This document shows, piece by piece, positions 41,296 through 50,993 of a stretch of 64,000 bases of DNA. The notes under the pieces were generated by a model. The model was given only the letters and a program-made list of their open reading frames with translations. It was not told where the DNA came from and searched no databases. The stretch's first letter is position 1. Each line of letters begins with the position of its first letter. Where the stretch lies: positions 1 through 64,000 of the forward strand of contig CAJUOK010000008.1 in the NCBI GenBank assembly GCA_910588015.1, read 5' to 3'. The stretch is from an uncultured Christensenellaceae bacterium. Its GTDB lineage: Bacteria > Bacillota > Clostridia > Christensenellales > UBA3700. The position numbers and the translations under genes are program-made.

Positions 41296-41673
41296 TTATG
41301 CCCATACGCTGCAAAAGGGGAAGAAGGCAAGCCTGCATACCTTAAACCATTGTCCCGCCAACGGCAGACCTATGATTGTCGCGCACGAGAGCAAAGCGTT
41401 GAAAAGGCTTAACACGCCTATTATCCAACCGACCGTAAGCAGCCATATTATCGAAGCAAAAATGCGGTTTGGTATAAGAATTATTTTTTTGCCGAAAGGT
41501 TTGTAGTTGATATACGCAATCTTAAAGCATTCCATTGCCAGCGGAAAACCAATGACGGTAAACATTAATATCAAACCGACAAAAGCCCATATGGAGGCGA
41601 GGAAAATACCGCCGAATATTTTCCAATAAAAATTTCCCAGTATGCTAAAAGCCTTTTTTGCCGCCCATATCAT
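41296..41673 (-). CDS. YccF-domain membrane protein
   Basis: A 125-residue protein with the duplicated YccF (DUF307) pattern: FVGLILMFTVIGFPLAMECFKIA...YKPFGKK and LLSCATIIGLPLAGQWFKVCRLAFFPF, each with a membrane-associated helix and the conserved IGxPxxxxxFKxxxxxxxPFG signature. The role of the family is unknown. It starts at ATG with no ribosome site. The upstream gap to lacZ (41674-41880) has a hairpin GCGTATT-AAA-AATACGC. Confidence 0.8.
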   Translation of the reverse strand: MIWAAKKAFSILGNFYWKIFGGIFLASIWAFVGLILMFTVIGFPLAMECFKIAYINYKPFGKKIILIPNRIFASIIWLLTVGWIIGVLSLFNALLSCATIIGLPLAGQWFKVCRLAFFPFCSVWA

Positions 41674-41819
41674 AAATTTAGTATGCGCACGCGTATTAAA
41701 AATACGCCTAATTAAAAGCGCAGGCGCGTAATTAAATAGCTAAACGCATAGCTAATCATTATAAAATATATCAAAAATGTATTTTTCAAGCATTTTTGAC
41801 AACAATTTTGCAATTGATA

Positions 41820-41848
41820 TTGCTTTAATTTTATTAAAATGATATAAT
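41820..41848 (+). promoter_or_regulatory. Promoter of the lacZ-like gene
   Basis: TTGCTT (41820-41825), a 17-nt spacer, then TATAAT (41843-41848). TTGATAT (41814-41820) and ATATCAA (41850-41856) form an inverted repeat that straddles the promoter, a possible repressor site. The ribosome site GATGGGG precedes ATG. Confidence 0.65.
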
Positions 41849-41880
41849 GATATCAACTTTTAAATTTAAGATGGGGCAAT

Positions 41881-44800
41881 ATGAAGTATACGTTAGCTAA
41901 TGACAATTTCAACGACTTTTACTGTTTTGAGGACAATGTTCTCCAACCTCGGGCTTATTTTGTGCCGTTCGAGGATATGCGCGCTTGTAAAGAGACAAAT
42001 TATCTCAATGAGAGATATTCGTCGTCTATGGTCAATATTCTCAACGGAGAGTGGGACTTTTTATTTTTTGACAAGATAAGCGATATGCCTTTGGAAATAG
42101 ATACCGAAAGCGTGGAATTCGATAAGGTAAAAGTGCCGGGATGTTGGCAATATCAAGGCTATGAAAAGCCTTTTTATATCAACACCAGATATATGTTCGA
42201 TATCAATACGGTGCCGCTAGTGCCCGCCGACAAAGGCTATTACGGAAAGAATTACAAAACGCAAAACGGCGAGGCAAAAGTCGAAGTTTTCAACAGCGTG
42301 GGCGTTTATCGTAAAAAATTTAATTTAAAAAAGACGGATAAGAATATCATATCGTTTTTGGGCGTAAGCTCTTGTTTGCAACTTTACGTCAACGAATTCT
42401 ACGTGGGATATGCCGAAGGCAGTCACAATACGCACGAATTCGATATTACGCAATATCTTAACGAAGACGGCGAAGAAAACGAACTTGTAGTTTTGGTATA
42501 TAAGTGGTGTAACGGAACTTTTCTCGAATGTCAAGATATGTTTAGAAGCAACGGTATTTTCAGAGACGTTTATATCACTTCTTATGGCAAATCTTATATA
42601 TGGGACTTTAAATGCAATTCTATAAAAGTCGATAATGACCAATATAAAGTCAGCGTCGAAACAACGGCGATAAAGGAAGAGAGCGAAGAAATCGTTTGTT
42701 CGCTGTATTATAAAGATAAGCTTTTGGATACGTTAAAAGGCGATAAGGTTGAATTCACCGTCGACGACCCAAAACTTTGGAGCGCCGAAATACCCGAACT
42801 GTATACGCTTTTTATTCAGTTGAAAAAAGGCGATAAGGAAATCGAATGCGTTCGTCAAGAAGTCGGACTTAAACATATCGAAATCACGGGAAAGGTGTTC
42901 TATCTCAACGAAAAACCAATCAAAATCAAGGGCGTAAACCATCACGACACCAATGAGACCAACGGCTACGTTATGACCGTGGAGGAACTCAAAGCAGATA
43001 TTGACCTTATGAAAGAACTCAACGTCAACGCTGTGAGAACTTCTCACTATCCCCCCGACCCAATAATGCTTAAAATCGCCAATTACGAGGGCATATATAT
43101 TATTAACGAAGCCGATATCGAGACTCACGGCTGTTACGGCACGCAAAAGACCGTTGCGCTTCCCAACAGAATTTCCAATAATCTCAAATGGAAACATCAT
43201 TTTTGGGATAGGGTATACAGAATGTATATGCGCGATAGGAACAACGTCAGCGTGACTATGTGGTCGCTCGGCAACGAGTCGGGAGGTTGGAAAAATCAAG
43301 ACTACTGTTATAAGAAGTTGAAAGACCTCGACGCGACGCCGATACATTATGAAGCCGTTTGCCGTACTCCCAGATTCAATTACGACGTTGTGTCGCAAAT
43401 GTATGCAAGCACGGAATTTTATGAGAAATATACGGCGGAAAAAGCGCCCAAAAGATATTACAGAGCTCCGTATTTTCAATGCGAATACGCTCACGCAATG
43501 GGCGTAGGTCCGGGTTCTCTCGATTTTTATGTGGATAAGTTCTACGCATATCCCGGCGCTTTGGGCGGATGTATATGGGAATGGGCTGACCACGCGGTAA
43601 AGACGGATAAAGGATATCTATACGGCGGAGACCACGGCGAGTATGCGCACGACGGCAATTTCTGCGTGGATGGTTTGGTTGCTCCCGACAGAAAGCCTTC
43701 GGTCAGCGCTTTGAATATGCAAGCGGTTTATAGACCCGTTAAGGCTTGTTATATCTCTCCCAATAAGTATTTGCTTAAGAATTATAACAGATTTTTATCC
43801 ACTTCGTATCTAGATATCAAGTGGCAATATTCCGTAAACGGCGAGGTAATAAGCGAAGGAACTTTGGATTTGGATATTCCTCCAATGTGCGACGGAGAAG
43901 CGCATATCAAGCACCCTGCGATAGATACGGCTAAAGAATGTTATATAGATTTTATCTATTATGACAAGAGAATTCAAAAATTTGTTGCAAAAGAGCAAAT
44001 AATACTTTCGCGTTTTATCAAGAAGTGTTCCAAACCCGAAGGTAAGGATATGATTTGCGTCGAAGAAAACGGAAAGTTAAAGATAAATACTCCTTCGGCA
44101 AATATAGTATTTAATACAAAAACGGGAAAACTGGTCAGCTATAAAGTCAACGATAAAGAACTTTTGAGCAAAGACGGCGAAGCCAAGATATTGACTCCCA
44201 ACGTCTATAGAGCGCCTATAGATAACTATATGTATCTTCGCAATAAATGGGAAAAGGCGGGATTTGACAATATCGAGGTGACGTTGGAAAGCTTCAGTTA
44301 TGAAAAAAGCGGCAACTGTATAAAAATCAGCACCGAAGAAAAAATGACGGGAGCCGGTAAGCCGAGATTTTTCGCATACATAGACTATTCGGTTTATTCC
44401 GGAGGCGAAATAGACGTTACGGCTTGTCTTTGCAAATGCAAAGCTTACGACGTGCCTAAATTCGGTTTGGATATCGAAATGCCCAACGATTATAGCAACG
44501 TCGTATATTACGGAATGGGAGCGGAAGAATCTTATAGCGATATGTCCGAGCACGCGACTATGGGCATTTATTCTTCAGACGTAGACAGTATGTATACTCA
44601 GTATATAAAGCCGCAGGACAACGGCAACAGAAGCGGCGTCAGATGGGCAAAGATAACAGATGCTCAAGGAGAAGGACTTATGTTTACGGGCAATGCTATG
44701 AGTTTTAATTTCAACGCTCATAGATATAGCGATAAAGATATTGCAAAAGCAAAACATCCGTTTGAGCTTGAGCCTTGCGATAAAGTAATCGTGCGCATAG

Positions 44801-44928
44801 ACGGATTTGTTAGGGGCGTGGGCAGCAACAGCTGCGGTCCGGACGCCAGAGCCGAATTCAAGCATTGTTCGACAGAGCCGATAGAGTATTCTTTCAGAAT
44901 TTCTCCCATTATCGCAAAAAAATCTTGA
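41881..44928 (+). CDS. Beta-galactosidase, GH2 family (LacZ-like)
   Basis: A 1015-residue retaining beta-galactosidase. The sequence shows the N-terminal jelly-roll domain (VKVPGCWQYQGYEKPFYIN), an Ig-like domain, a TIM barrel, and the C-terminal beta-galactosidase small-chain domain (ENGKLKINTPSANIVFNTKT...FGLDIEMP...YGMGAEESYSD). The acid/base is Glu466 (SLGNESGG) and the nucleophile is Glu535 (FQCEYAHAMGVGPG). No signal peptide, so it acts on imported galactosides. It is monocistronic, with an inverted repeat over its promoter. A GPH symporter gene is 9 kb away and could supply substrate. Confidence 0.94.
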   Translation: MKYTLANDNFNDFYCFEDNVLQPRAYFVPFEDMRACKETNYLNERYSSSMVNILNGEWDFLFFDKISDMPLEIDTESVEFDKVKVPGCWQYQGYEKPFYINTRYMFDINTVPLVPADKGYYGKNYKTQNGEAKVEVFNSVGVYRKKFNLKKTDKNIISFLGVSSCLQLYVNEFYVGYAEGSHNTHEFDITQYLNEDGEENELVVLVYKWCNGTFLECQDMFRSNGIFRDVYITSYGKSYIWDFKCNSIKVDNDQYKVSVETTAIKEESEEIVCSLYYKDKLLDTLKGDKVEFTVDDPKLWSAEIPELYTLFIQLKKGDKEIECVRQEVGLKHIEITGKVFYLNEKPIKIKGVNHHDTNETNGYVMTVEELKADIDLMKELNVNAVRTSHYPPDPIMLKIANYEGIYIINEADIETHGCYGTQKTVALPNRISNNLKWKHHFWDRVYRMYMRDRNNVSVTMWSLGNESGGWKNQDYCYKKLKDLDATPIHYEAVCRTPRFNYDVVSQMYASTEFYEKYTAEKAPKRYYRAPYFQCEYAHAMGVGPGSLDFYVDKFYAYPGALGGCIWEWADHAVKTDKGYLYGGDHGEYAHDGNFCVDGLVAPDRKPSVSALNMQAVYRPVKACYISPNKYLLKNYNRFLSTSYLDIKWQYSVNGEVISEGTLDLDIPPMCDGEAHIKHPAIDTAKECYIDFIYYDKRIQKFVAKEQIILSRFIKKCSKPEGKDMICVEENGKLKINTPSANIVFNTKTGKLVSYKVNDKELLSKDGEAKILTPNVYRAPIDNYMYLRNKWEKAGFDNIEVTLESFSYEKSGNCIKISTEEKMTGAGKPRFFAYIDYSVYSGGEIDVTACLCKCKAYDVPKFGLDIEMPNDYSNVVYYGMGAEESYSDMSEHATMGIYSSDVDSMYTQYIKPQDNGNRSGVRWAKITDAQGEGLMFTGNAMSFNFNAHRYSDKDIAKAKHPFELEPCDKVIVRIDGFVRGVGSNSCGPDARAEFKHCSTEPIEYSFRISPIIAKKS

Positions 44929-45034
44929 CGGATTTATTGTATCAAAATAGTAAGTTTTGGAGATAAAGTAAATAATATAGATATCTAATATTATAATATA
45001 ACTTATAAAATATTAAAAATTTTTAAAAAAAGTA

Positions 45035-45063
45035 TTGTAATTGTATTTATATTATGATAGAAT
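45035..45063 (+). promoter_or_regulatory. Promoter of the ydbC-like gene
   Basis: TTGTAA (45035-45040), a 17-nt spacer, then TAGAAT (45058-45063). The leader is about 28 nt with AGGAGGG before ATG 45098. Confidence 0.6.
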
Positions 45064-45097
45064 AAAAAAGCAAATAAAGATTGACTAGGAGGGCGTT

Positions 45098-45322
45098 ATG
45101 CCGGAGTTTAAATATGAAGTCGTAGAGAATTACGGATGTCTGTCTGAATCGAGCAAGGGTTGGAAGAAAGAAATCAAACTCATAAGTTGGAATCAAAAAG
45201 AAGCCAAATATGACATCAGAGAGTGGTCTCCCGACGGAGAAAAAATGGGAAAAGGCGTTACTTTAAGCAAAGAAGAAGTAATTAATTTGAGAGATTTGCT
45301 CAACAAAATCGACCTTAATTGA
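45098..45322 (+). CDS. YdbC/PC4-type single-stranded nucleic acid-binding protein
   Basis: A 74-residue protein whose pattern GWKKEIKLISWN...AKYDIREWSPDGEKMGKGVTL, then SKEEVINLRDLL, is that of the YdbC family, the bacterial relatives of the PC4 transcription coactivator that bind single-stranded DNA as dimers. The role is probably in transcription or repair, not defined. It starts at ATG after AGGAGGG. It is monocistronic, ending at two consecutive terminators. Confidence 0.88.
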   Translation: MPEFKYEVVENYGCLSESSKGWKKEIKLISWNQKEAKYDIREWSPDGEKMGKGVTLSKEEVINLRDLLNKIDLN

Positions 45323-45342
45323 TTTTAGCATTGCATATTGCG

Positions 45343-45405
45343 CCTGCGCTTTTCAACGCAGGTGCGTTTTGTAAGACTTGTGCTGCTTTACGGCAGCATT
45401 TTTTT
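45343..45405 (+). terminator. Two tandem terminators
   Basis: First hairpin TGCGCCTGCG / CGCAGGTGCG with a GT wobble, followed by TTTT (to about 45370). Second hairpin TGCTGC (45381-45386) / GCAGCA (45393-45398), followed by seven T. Confidence 0.8.
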
Positions 45406-45494
45406 ATGAAAAGAACGGTTAATTTGTTGACTTATAATCTGATTTGGGCATATAATAATTTGGATTTAAGGGGCGTACAAAGGAGCTGTTTGAT

Positions 45495-46976
45495 ATGGAT
45501 ACGTTGATAGAAATTATCAATAATCACTATTGGATATTATTCGAGATAGCAATAATATTGATGGCGACCAAAATGTTCGGTTTACTTCTTAAACGAATAG
45601 GATTACCGCAAGTGTTGGGCGCGTTGCTTGCCGGTGTGGTAATCGGTCTTTTTAATTTGGTTCTTTCCAAAATAAATCCCGAACTTTTCTTGGTAGACGG
45701 CAAAAACGCGGTTATAGTTACGCTTGCCAATATCGGCGTTAATTTAATAATGTTTTCCGCAGGTATGGAGACCAACATCAAGGAGATAAAAAAGAACGGC
45801 GTGGCGTCAATCGTCATAACAATTCTCGGAGTTGTCGTTCCTTTCCTTACAGGCTTTATTATCTCGTGGATACTTCCCGACAAACTTTTTAATCAAGAAA
45901 TCAATATTATCAAACAAAGATTCTTCTTTGGCGTTATACTTACCGCAACTTCTGTAGGAATTACCGTTGCCGTACTCAAGGAACTCAACGTGTTGCACGG
46001 CAAAGTCGGCGCGTCCATAGTGACGGCGGCGATTCTCGACGATATAATAGGTATCGTTATTTTGGCGATATTTACTGCTAATACTACGAGTTTCAGCGTC
46101 GGTAAAGCCTTCTTGCAATTGTTTAGCGAGACGCCTAATTCATTCTTGATTACGTTTATAAACGTAGTTATGTTCTTTGTCGTGGCGATAGCTCTCGGCG
46201 CAGTCGCTCATCTTGTATTTAAGAAAATGAGCGAACATAATCCGCATACGAGACGTCTTTCTATATTCAGTCTGTCTTTGTGTTTTGTATACGCGGCAAT
46301 TGCCGAAGCATTTTTCGGAGTTGCGGCAATCACAGGCTCTTTCCTTGCGGGTATGATGATTGCCAATATGAAAGAGAGTCAATACGTCGAACGCAGAATA
46401 GATATGAGCGCTTATATGATGTTTTCGCCGTTGTTTTTTGCAAATATAGGTATTTCTCTCAACTATGACCAAATAGGTCATATGTTTGCAAGCAGCAACG
46501 TCGTATATATACTTCTTTTCTGTCTTGCCTTTGTTTTGTTCGGTATGGCGTCGAAGTTCGTCGGGTGCGGTTTTGGAGCAAAAATGTGCAAATACGATTG
46601 GCAAGAGAGCTGTAAAGTCGGAATAGGTATGATGGTGAGAGGCGAGGTGTGTTTGATAGTGGCTAATACGGGCAAGGCTCAAGGACTTATATCGGAAGAA
46701 TATTATCCTGCGATAATTTTGCTGATAATAGCGTCTTCGGTACTGACTCCGTTGCTTTTGAAGGTGCTTTACAGAAAGTATCCGCACACAGAATTGCCGG
46801 AATTAGCTCCCGTTAGCGCAGGCGACGGCAGAATGGCGGACGAGGTGAATGCGGAAACGCGTCAGTCGGAAAATTCTCAAATACCTACGGAGTGCGATGT
46901 CAAAGTCGAGAATACCGTAGATGAAAGCGCGGTGACGCCGTCAGAAAGCAACGACGACATTGACGCAAACGATTAA
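45495..46976 (+). CDS. Cation:proton antiporter, CPA2 family
   Basis: A 493-residue membrane protein with about 12-13 transmembrane helices, of the Kef/NapA-type Na+(K+)/H+ antiporters. The ion-binding double Asp is in AAILDDIIGIVIL. GLPQVLGALLAGVVIGLF is the usual first re-entrant part and MMVRGEVCLIVANTG a late conserved helix. A hydrophilic tail of about 60 residues (rich in E, N, S and T) extends into the cytosol and shows no known regulatory (TrkA/USP) domain. It starts at ATG with AAGGAG 10 nt upstream. Its role is pH or cation homeostasis. Confidence 0.9.
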   Translation: MDTLIEIINNHYWILFEIAIILMATKMFGLLLKRIGLPQVLGALLAGVVIGLFNLVLSKINPELFLVDGKNAVIVTLANIGVNLIMFSAGMETNIKEIKKNGVASIVITILGVVVPFLTGFIISWILPDKLFNQEINIIKQRFFFGVILTATSVGITVAVLKELNVLHGKVGASIVTAAILDDIIGIVILAIFTANTTSFSVGKAFLQLFSETPNSFLITFINVVMFFVVAIALGAVAHLVFKKMSEHNPHTRRLSIFSLSLCFVYAAIAEAFFGVAAITGSFLAGMMIANMKESQYVERRIDMSAYMMFSPLFFANIGISLNYDQIGHMFASSNVVYILLFCLAFVLFGMASKFVGCGFGAKMCKYDWQESCKVGIGMMVRGEVCLIVANTGKAQGLISEEYYPAIILLIIASSVLTPLLLKVLYRKYPHTELPELAPVSAGDGRMADEVNAETRQSENSQIPTECDVKVENTVDESAVTPSESNDDIDAND

Positions 46977-46998
46977 ATTTGACTTATCGTAAAATTTC

Positions 46999-47026
46999 AA
47001 GCAAGCGAAGATAACGCTTGCTTTTT
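46999..47026 (+). terminator. Terminator after the CPA2 antiporter
   Basis: AAGCAAGCG (46999-47007) pairs with CGCTTGCTT (47015-47023) around AAGATAA, followed by T6. Confidence 0.88.
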
Positions 47027-47062
47027 TGTTTTCTTGTTTTTTAATCAAACTTGATTTAGGCA

Positions 47063-47091
47063 TTGAAAAGCATTTTTTAATATGATATAAT
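47063..47091 (+). promoter_or_regulatory. Leaderless promoter of the transglutaminase-like lipoprotein gene
   Basis: TTGAAA (47063-47068), a 17-nt spacer, consensus TATAAT (47086-47091), six nt (ATTTAT), then ATG at 47098. Confidence 0.75.
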
Positions 47092-47097
47092 ATTTAT

Positions 47098-49815
47098 ATG
47101 AAGAAAAAAAGCGTTGTTACAGTCTTAATATCCATATTACTTGTCGTTTTTTGTTTTTTAACTGCGGCTTGCGTAGATAGTTCAGACTCTGACGATACTA
47201 AAGAAAATAATATTCAGCTCGAGTATTTATATAACGGCGATATTTTAAGATGGACTGCGCCTTGGGCGGAAAGGTTTACGGTAATAGTTTATTACGGCGA
47301 TAATACCGACGGCGAAATAATATTTAGAGAATCAGATATATCTGCTCTGGACAATCATAGAAAGTTAGGGGGATATTTAAAAAAGCAAGGCAATTATTTT
47401 GCGGTTGTATTTGCTTATAAAGGCGAGGAAGCTGAGCGTGAAACTATCGTAATAAATATTTCTGAAGAAATACAGGGGGGCAGCGACGACCAACAACCGC
47501 CCAACGAACCGGGGGAAGACAACGACGAGAAAGAAGACGTCGGCAAATTGAAAAACGTCTATTATTTTGAGGCGAAAAGCGACGAAGACCTCAATATAAG
47601 TCTTTCTAACAGAAGCGGCGTAGAGTCAGTCGAAGCATTTGATATGAGACAAGTAGGCGATTGGAATTGTTCTGAAGAAGCAGACCGGTTGCATATAAAC
47701 AGCGCCTATTTGAACAAGTTCAGCGTTGGCGCAAAAATAGCTTTGAGTGTAGGTTATGTTGACGGAAGAAAAGATAAAATAAACGTTCAAATAGTCAACA
47801 AGTTGCCTATGGACGTCATAAAGGGACAGAGCGTCGGAAGTTCTGGATTTAATTACAATTTGCATAATATCATAAATATCTCAAATCTTACCTTGAATTA
47901 CGACGTATTTTTGGGATACGGAGACGAAGTGTCGCAGATAGGGTCCGCATTGTACGTAAAAGAAATATGCGTCGACGGGAAAAAATTGATGCGCACGTCT
48001 TATACTCTTTATTCAAATCAGTCAAAAATAAGATTTACCTACAACACTGATTTGTTCGGTATGCTTTCCAACGGAATTCACCTATTGGAGATATATACCG
48101 CTTATGGCAAAAGCGAAGTTTGGCTCAACGTTAAAAAAAGTTCAGACCGTTATCCGCAGAGCGTTGAGATTGACTATGACACAGACTTTCCCAACGTCTA
48201 TATTAAGTGGAAGATGCAGAGAGACGACGCAGAGAAATTTGTCGTTGATATAAACGGCGTCGAATACGCAAGCGACGAGTATCCAGATTTATTCGACGGA
48301 TATTGTTTTGACGCTACGGGAAAAATAGAATATAACGACGAAGTCAAAGTTATTTCTTATATCAACGGCAAAAGCGCGACAAGCGTCGGAACGTTAATAT
48401 TGGATATCGATATAGACAACAAAGCCGTTAAGGAGTACCTATCTTACGACGAGAGCTTTGAATATTTGGGTACGAGATATAATCTTTTTATTAAGAATTA
48501 CGACGAGCTCAAAGATTTAATCTTTTATTCTTTGATTTATTATAATGACCTTCGTACGTCGAGTGAAAATAATTATGAAAAGATGTGGAAGATTTACGTT
48601 TCGCCTTCATATTTGAGCAATTCAACCGAACTTGCAAGCGCGATTAATTCGGCAAAAGAGTATTTCAACGAAGGCGTTAATTCCACTTGGAACGTAAAGG
48701 GCGGTTATATAAATATCTATGAGATACATTTTAAGGTAGTGTCCACCTGCATACCCGACAGCGTTGTCAGAACTTCGGACATCAAAGAAAATCATTACAA
48801 CGATTATCATATTTCGGCGACTGGCAGAAGCGAGGACTTTAACGACTTTGCCGTGGAAAAATTTGAAAAGGTTGCAAATGTTAATTACAGCGAAGAACTG
48901 TATTTGGCATTGGAAAGAGGTATCCGTCCGATTCCAAGGAAAGGCAGCTCGGCTGAAAAAGTGTATGACAGAGCAAAGCAAATATTGAGAAGAATTATTA
49001 GTGATAGTATGAACGATTATCAAAAGGTCCACGCTATCGTGGACTGGCTGTCGTCGGCTGTTTCTTATAATTGGGCGCTATCGGAAGAAATCTCCAAAGT
49101 TCCGTCGTCGAGCGATGAATATAGGAAATTTTATTCTTACAGAGAACTCTTCCTTGAGGGAGCTATATTGGACGGACTTGCCATTTGCAACGGTTACGCA
49201 AAAGCCGTAAGTCTTTTGTGCGGCATAGAGGGTATTCAAAGTTATAAGATAAAAGGCGCTTCGGGAAAGGGCGAAGGACTGTACGACACAGTTTATCAAA
49301 TGCACGCTTGGAATAAAGTTAGGATAGACGGGACGTGGTACGTCGTAGACAGTACTTGGGCAAATGAGAAATATAAGCACGAAAACGACAATGGCTCCAT
49401 AAAAGAAGTGCTCAAGCATAACACTTTGTTTATGTCCGAAGAAGAGAGCGGCAACTTCAGAGGCGGAAATCATTACGAAATATATCAAGGAGATTATACG
49501 GGATATTTTGCTGGCTCTTCTTACGACGTATTCGCAAATACATTTTTCAGATACGACGGCAATTTATACGATATGGTGATTGATAGCGCGGATGAATTGA
49601 ATATTTTGTTGCAATATTTTACACAAACAAAGGGACAAAATATGGGCAAAAACAGCTATGCGACAGTGGACGTAAAGTGTTCGGAAAAATTGTTAGCGGA
49701 ATATATCGACGCATTAAAAGAAAAAGAAAGTCAATTGTTTGAGAGTTTTGCCATAAGCACGAAGTATAACTCTGCTTACGGAAGTATGTGCAGTATAGTT
49801 TTATGGAAGAAATAG
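47098..49815 (+). CDS. Surface lipoprotein with transglutaminase-like domain
   Basis: A 905-residue exported protein. The N terminus is a lipoprotein signal with lipobox LTAAC (Cys25), followed by an acidic, Pro-rich spacer (GGSDDQQPPNEPGEDNDEKE) and beta-rich Ig-like stretches. From about residue 640 comes a transglutaminase-like cysteine-protease fold with Cys697 (LAICNGYAKAV), His736 (MHAWNKVRIDGTWYVVD) and Asp751 (DSTWAN), a complete triad. Such domains occur in surface proteins of gut Clostridia and may cleave or cross-link peptides in the cell wall. It has no ribosome site, and the promoter geometry predicts a leaderless mRNA. An AlkD-like gene follows after 2 nt. Confidence 0.85.
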   Translation: MKKKSVVTVLISILLVVFCFLTAACVDSSDSDDTKENNIQLEYLYNGDILRWTAPWAERFTVIVYYGDNTDGEIIFRESDISALDNHRKLGGYLKKQGNYFAVVFAYKGEEAERETIVINISEEIQGGSDDQQPPNEPGEDNDEKEDVGKLKNVYYFEAKSDEDLNISLSNRSGVESVEAFDMRQVGDWNCSEEADRLHINSAYLNKFSVGAKIALSVGYVDGRKDKINVQIVNKLPMDVIKGQSVGSSGFNYNLHNIINISNLTLNYDVFLGYGDEVSQIGSALYVKEICVDGKKLMRTSYTLYSNQSKIRFTYNTDLFGMLSNGIHLLEIYTAYGKSEVWLNVKKSSDRYPQSVEIDYDTDFPNVYIKWKMQRDDAEKFVVDINGVEYASDEYPDLFDGYCFDATGKIEYNDEVKVISYINGKSATSVGTLILDIDIDNKAVKEYLSYDESFEYLGTRYNLFIKNYDELKDLIFYSLIYYNDLRTSSENNYEKMWKIYVSPSYLSNSTELASAINSAKEYFNEGVNSTWNVKGGYINIYEIHFKVVSTCIPDSVVRTSDIKENHYNDYHISATGRSEDFNDFAVEKFEKVANVNYSEELYLALERGIRPIPRKGSSAEKVYDRAKQILRRIISDSMNDYQKVHAIVDWLSSAVSYNWALSEEISKVPSSSDEYRKFYSYRELFLEGAILDGLAICNGYAKAVSLLCGIEGIQSYKIKGASGKGEGLYDTVYQMHAWNKVRIDGTWYVVDSTWANEKYKHENDNGSIKEVLKHNTLFMSEEESGNFRGGNHYEIYQGDYTGYFAGSSYDVFANTFFRYDGNLYDMVIDSADELNILLQYFTQTKGQNMGKNSYATVDVKCSEKLLAEYIDALKEKESQLFESFAISTKYNSAYGSMCSIVLWKK

Positions 49816-49817
49816 AT

Positions 49818-50501
49818 ATGAAAATGTATAAGTTAGAAGAGTTAAAAGAATTTATCAATGCCAACAGCGATAGCAAATACGGGAAGTTTCATTCCAAACT
49901 TACAAAGTCGAATTATCCTATCAACGGTATTCCGATACCGGTATTGAGAAAGTATGCCAAGACGATTGCAAAAGAATACGATTTATCTGAATTTTATTCT
50001 TATGAACCGTATTGCTACGAGCAAGTTATGCTCAAAGGATTGACGTTGACGCAGTTAAAACTTTCGGACGATAAGTTTTTTCCGCTGTTGGAGAGTTATA
50101 TTAAAGAAATCGACGATTGGGCGCTTACCGACGTGCCGTGTTCGAATATAAAGCGAAAAGACGACGCTTATCTGCAAAAAGTCAGGCAATACGCCGCGAG
50201 CGAAGACGTATGGTTTGCAAGGTGGGGAATCGTTGCGGTAATGTGCAATTTTTACGACGATGAAAAGACTGTTAATTATATTGTCGACAATCTTACGGCG
50301 GAAGGGTATTACGTGGATATGGCTCTTGCGTGGCTAATTCAAGTCTTGGCGGTAAAAAATATGTCAGTTGCAGAACAGCTTATGCGAAGCGACAAAATAA
50401 CGTCGGTAGTCAAAAAGTTTGCGGAGAGAAAAATAAAAGATTCGTTTAGAATTTCAAAAGAAGATAAAGCAAGATTTTGTCAAATTTTGAAAGAGAAATG
50501 A
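49818..50501 (+). CDS. AlkD-like DNA alkylation repair protein
   Basis: A 227-residue all-helical HEAT-like-repeat protein of the AlkD/AlkC type. The signature FARWGIVAVMCNF (VWFARWGIVA), the IDDWALTDVPCS helix containing the conserved Trp and Asp, and the C-terminal KKFAERKIKDSFRISKEDK tail fit this family, whose members excise alkylated purines without base flipping. It starts at ATG 49818 with GGAAG 8 nt upstream, 2 nt after the lipoprotein stop, so it is cotranscribed with an apparently unrelated gene. A longer start at 49788 overlaps the upstream gene and is not needed. Confidence 0.86.
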   Translation: MKMYKLEELKEFINANSDSKYGKFHSKLTKSNYPINGIPIPVLRKYAKTIAKEYDLSEFYSYEPYCYEQVMLKGLTLTQLKLSDDKFFPLLESYIKEIDDWALTDVPCSNIKRKDDAYLQKVRQYAASEDVWFARWGIVAVMCNFYDDEKTVNYIVDNLTAEGYYVDMALAWLIQVLAVKNMSVAEQLMRSDKITSVVKKFAERKIKDSFRISKEDKARFCQILKEK

Positions 50502-50592
50502 TACAAAATTATACAGGCTTTCAAAAAAAGTATAGCTAAAATGTCAAATTGATTTAAGTCGTAATTATTTTTAATTAAATAAATCAAAATTG

Positions 50593-50621
50593 TTGACATA
50601 ACGACGTGTCTGTGGTAAAAT
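50593..50621 (+). promoter_or_regulatory. Promoter of the first tRNA cluster
   Basis: TTGACA (50593-50598), a 17-nt spacer, then TAAAAT (50616-50621), about 40 nt before the first tRNA. Confidence 0.82.
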
Positions 50622-50662
50622 TTGTAGGCACTTGAATGAAAGGAAAGTCATCTCAAAAGCGC

Positions 50663-50736
50663 GCGGGTGTAGTTCAACGGTAGAATCCCAGCCTTCCAAG
50701 CTGGTCGCGTGGGTTCGATTCCCATCACCCGCTCCA
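50663..50736 (+). tRNA. tRNA-Gly (TCC)
   Basis: Acceptor GCGGGTG pairs with CACCCGC; anticodon loop CTTCCAA between CCAGC and GCTGG gives TCC; T-arm GGTTCGATTCC; encoded CCA end. Confidence 0.95.
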
Positions 50737-50740
50737 CTTG

Positions 50741-50818
<78 letters not shown>

Positions 50819-50824
50819 CAGGTG

Positions 50825-50901
50825 GTGGGTATAGCTCAGTTGGTTAGAGCGCAGGATTGTGATTCCTGAGGTCAAGGGTTCGACTCCCTTTATCCACCCC
50901 A
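50825..50901 (+). tRNA. tRNA-His (GTG)
   Basis: Acceptor GTGGGTA pairs with TATCCAC; loop TTGTGAT between CAGGA and TCCTG gives GTG. An encoded G at 50824 faces the C discriminator, the histidine identity pair. CCA is encoded. Confidence 0.95.
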
Positions 50902-50913
50902 GATAACACAAAT

Positions 50914-50988
50914 AGGGGTATCGCCAAGCGGTAAGGCACCAGACTTTGACTCTGGTATTCGTAGGTTCAAATCCTGCTACCCCTGCCA
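50914..50988 (+). tRNA. tRNA-Gln (TTG)
   Basis: Acceptor AGGGGTA pairs with TACCCCT; loop CTTTGAC between CCAGA and TCTGG gives TTG; encoded CCA. Confidence 0.95.
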
Positions 50989-50993
50989 AACAA

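Noticed and set aside
45319..45507. 62-codon frame before the CPA2 antiporter
   Set aside because: It runs through two tandem terminators and the antiporter leader.
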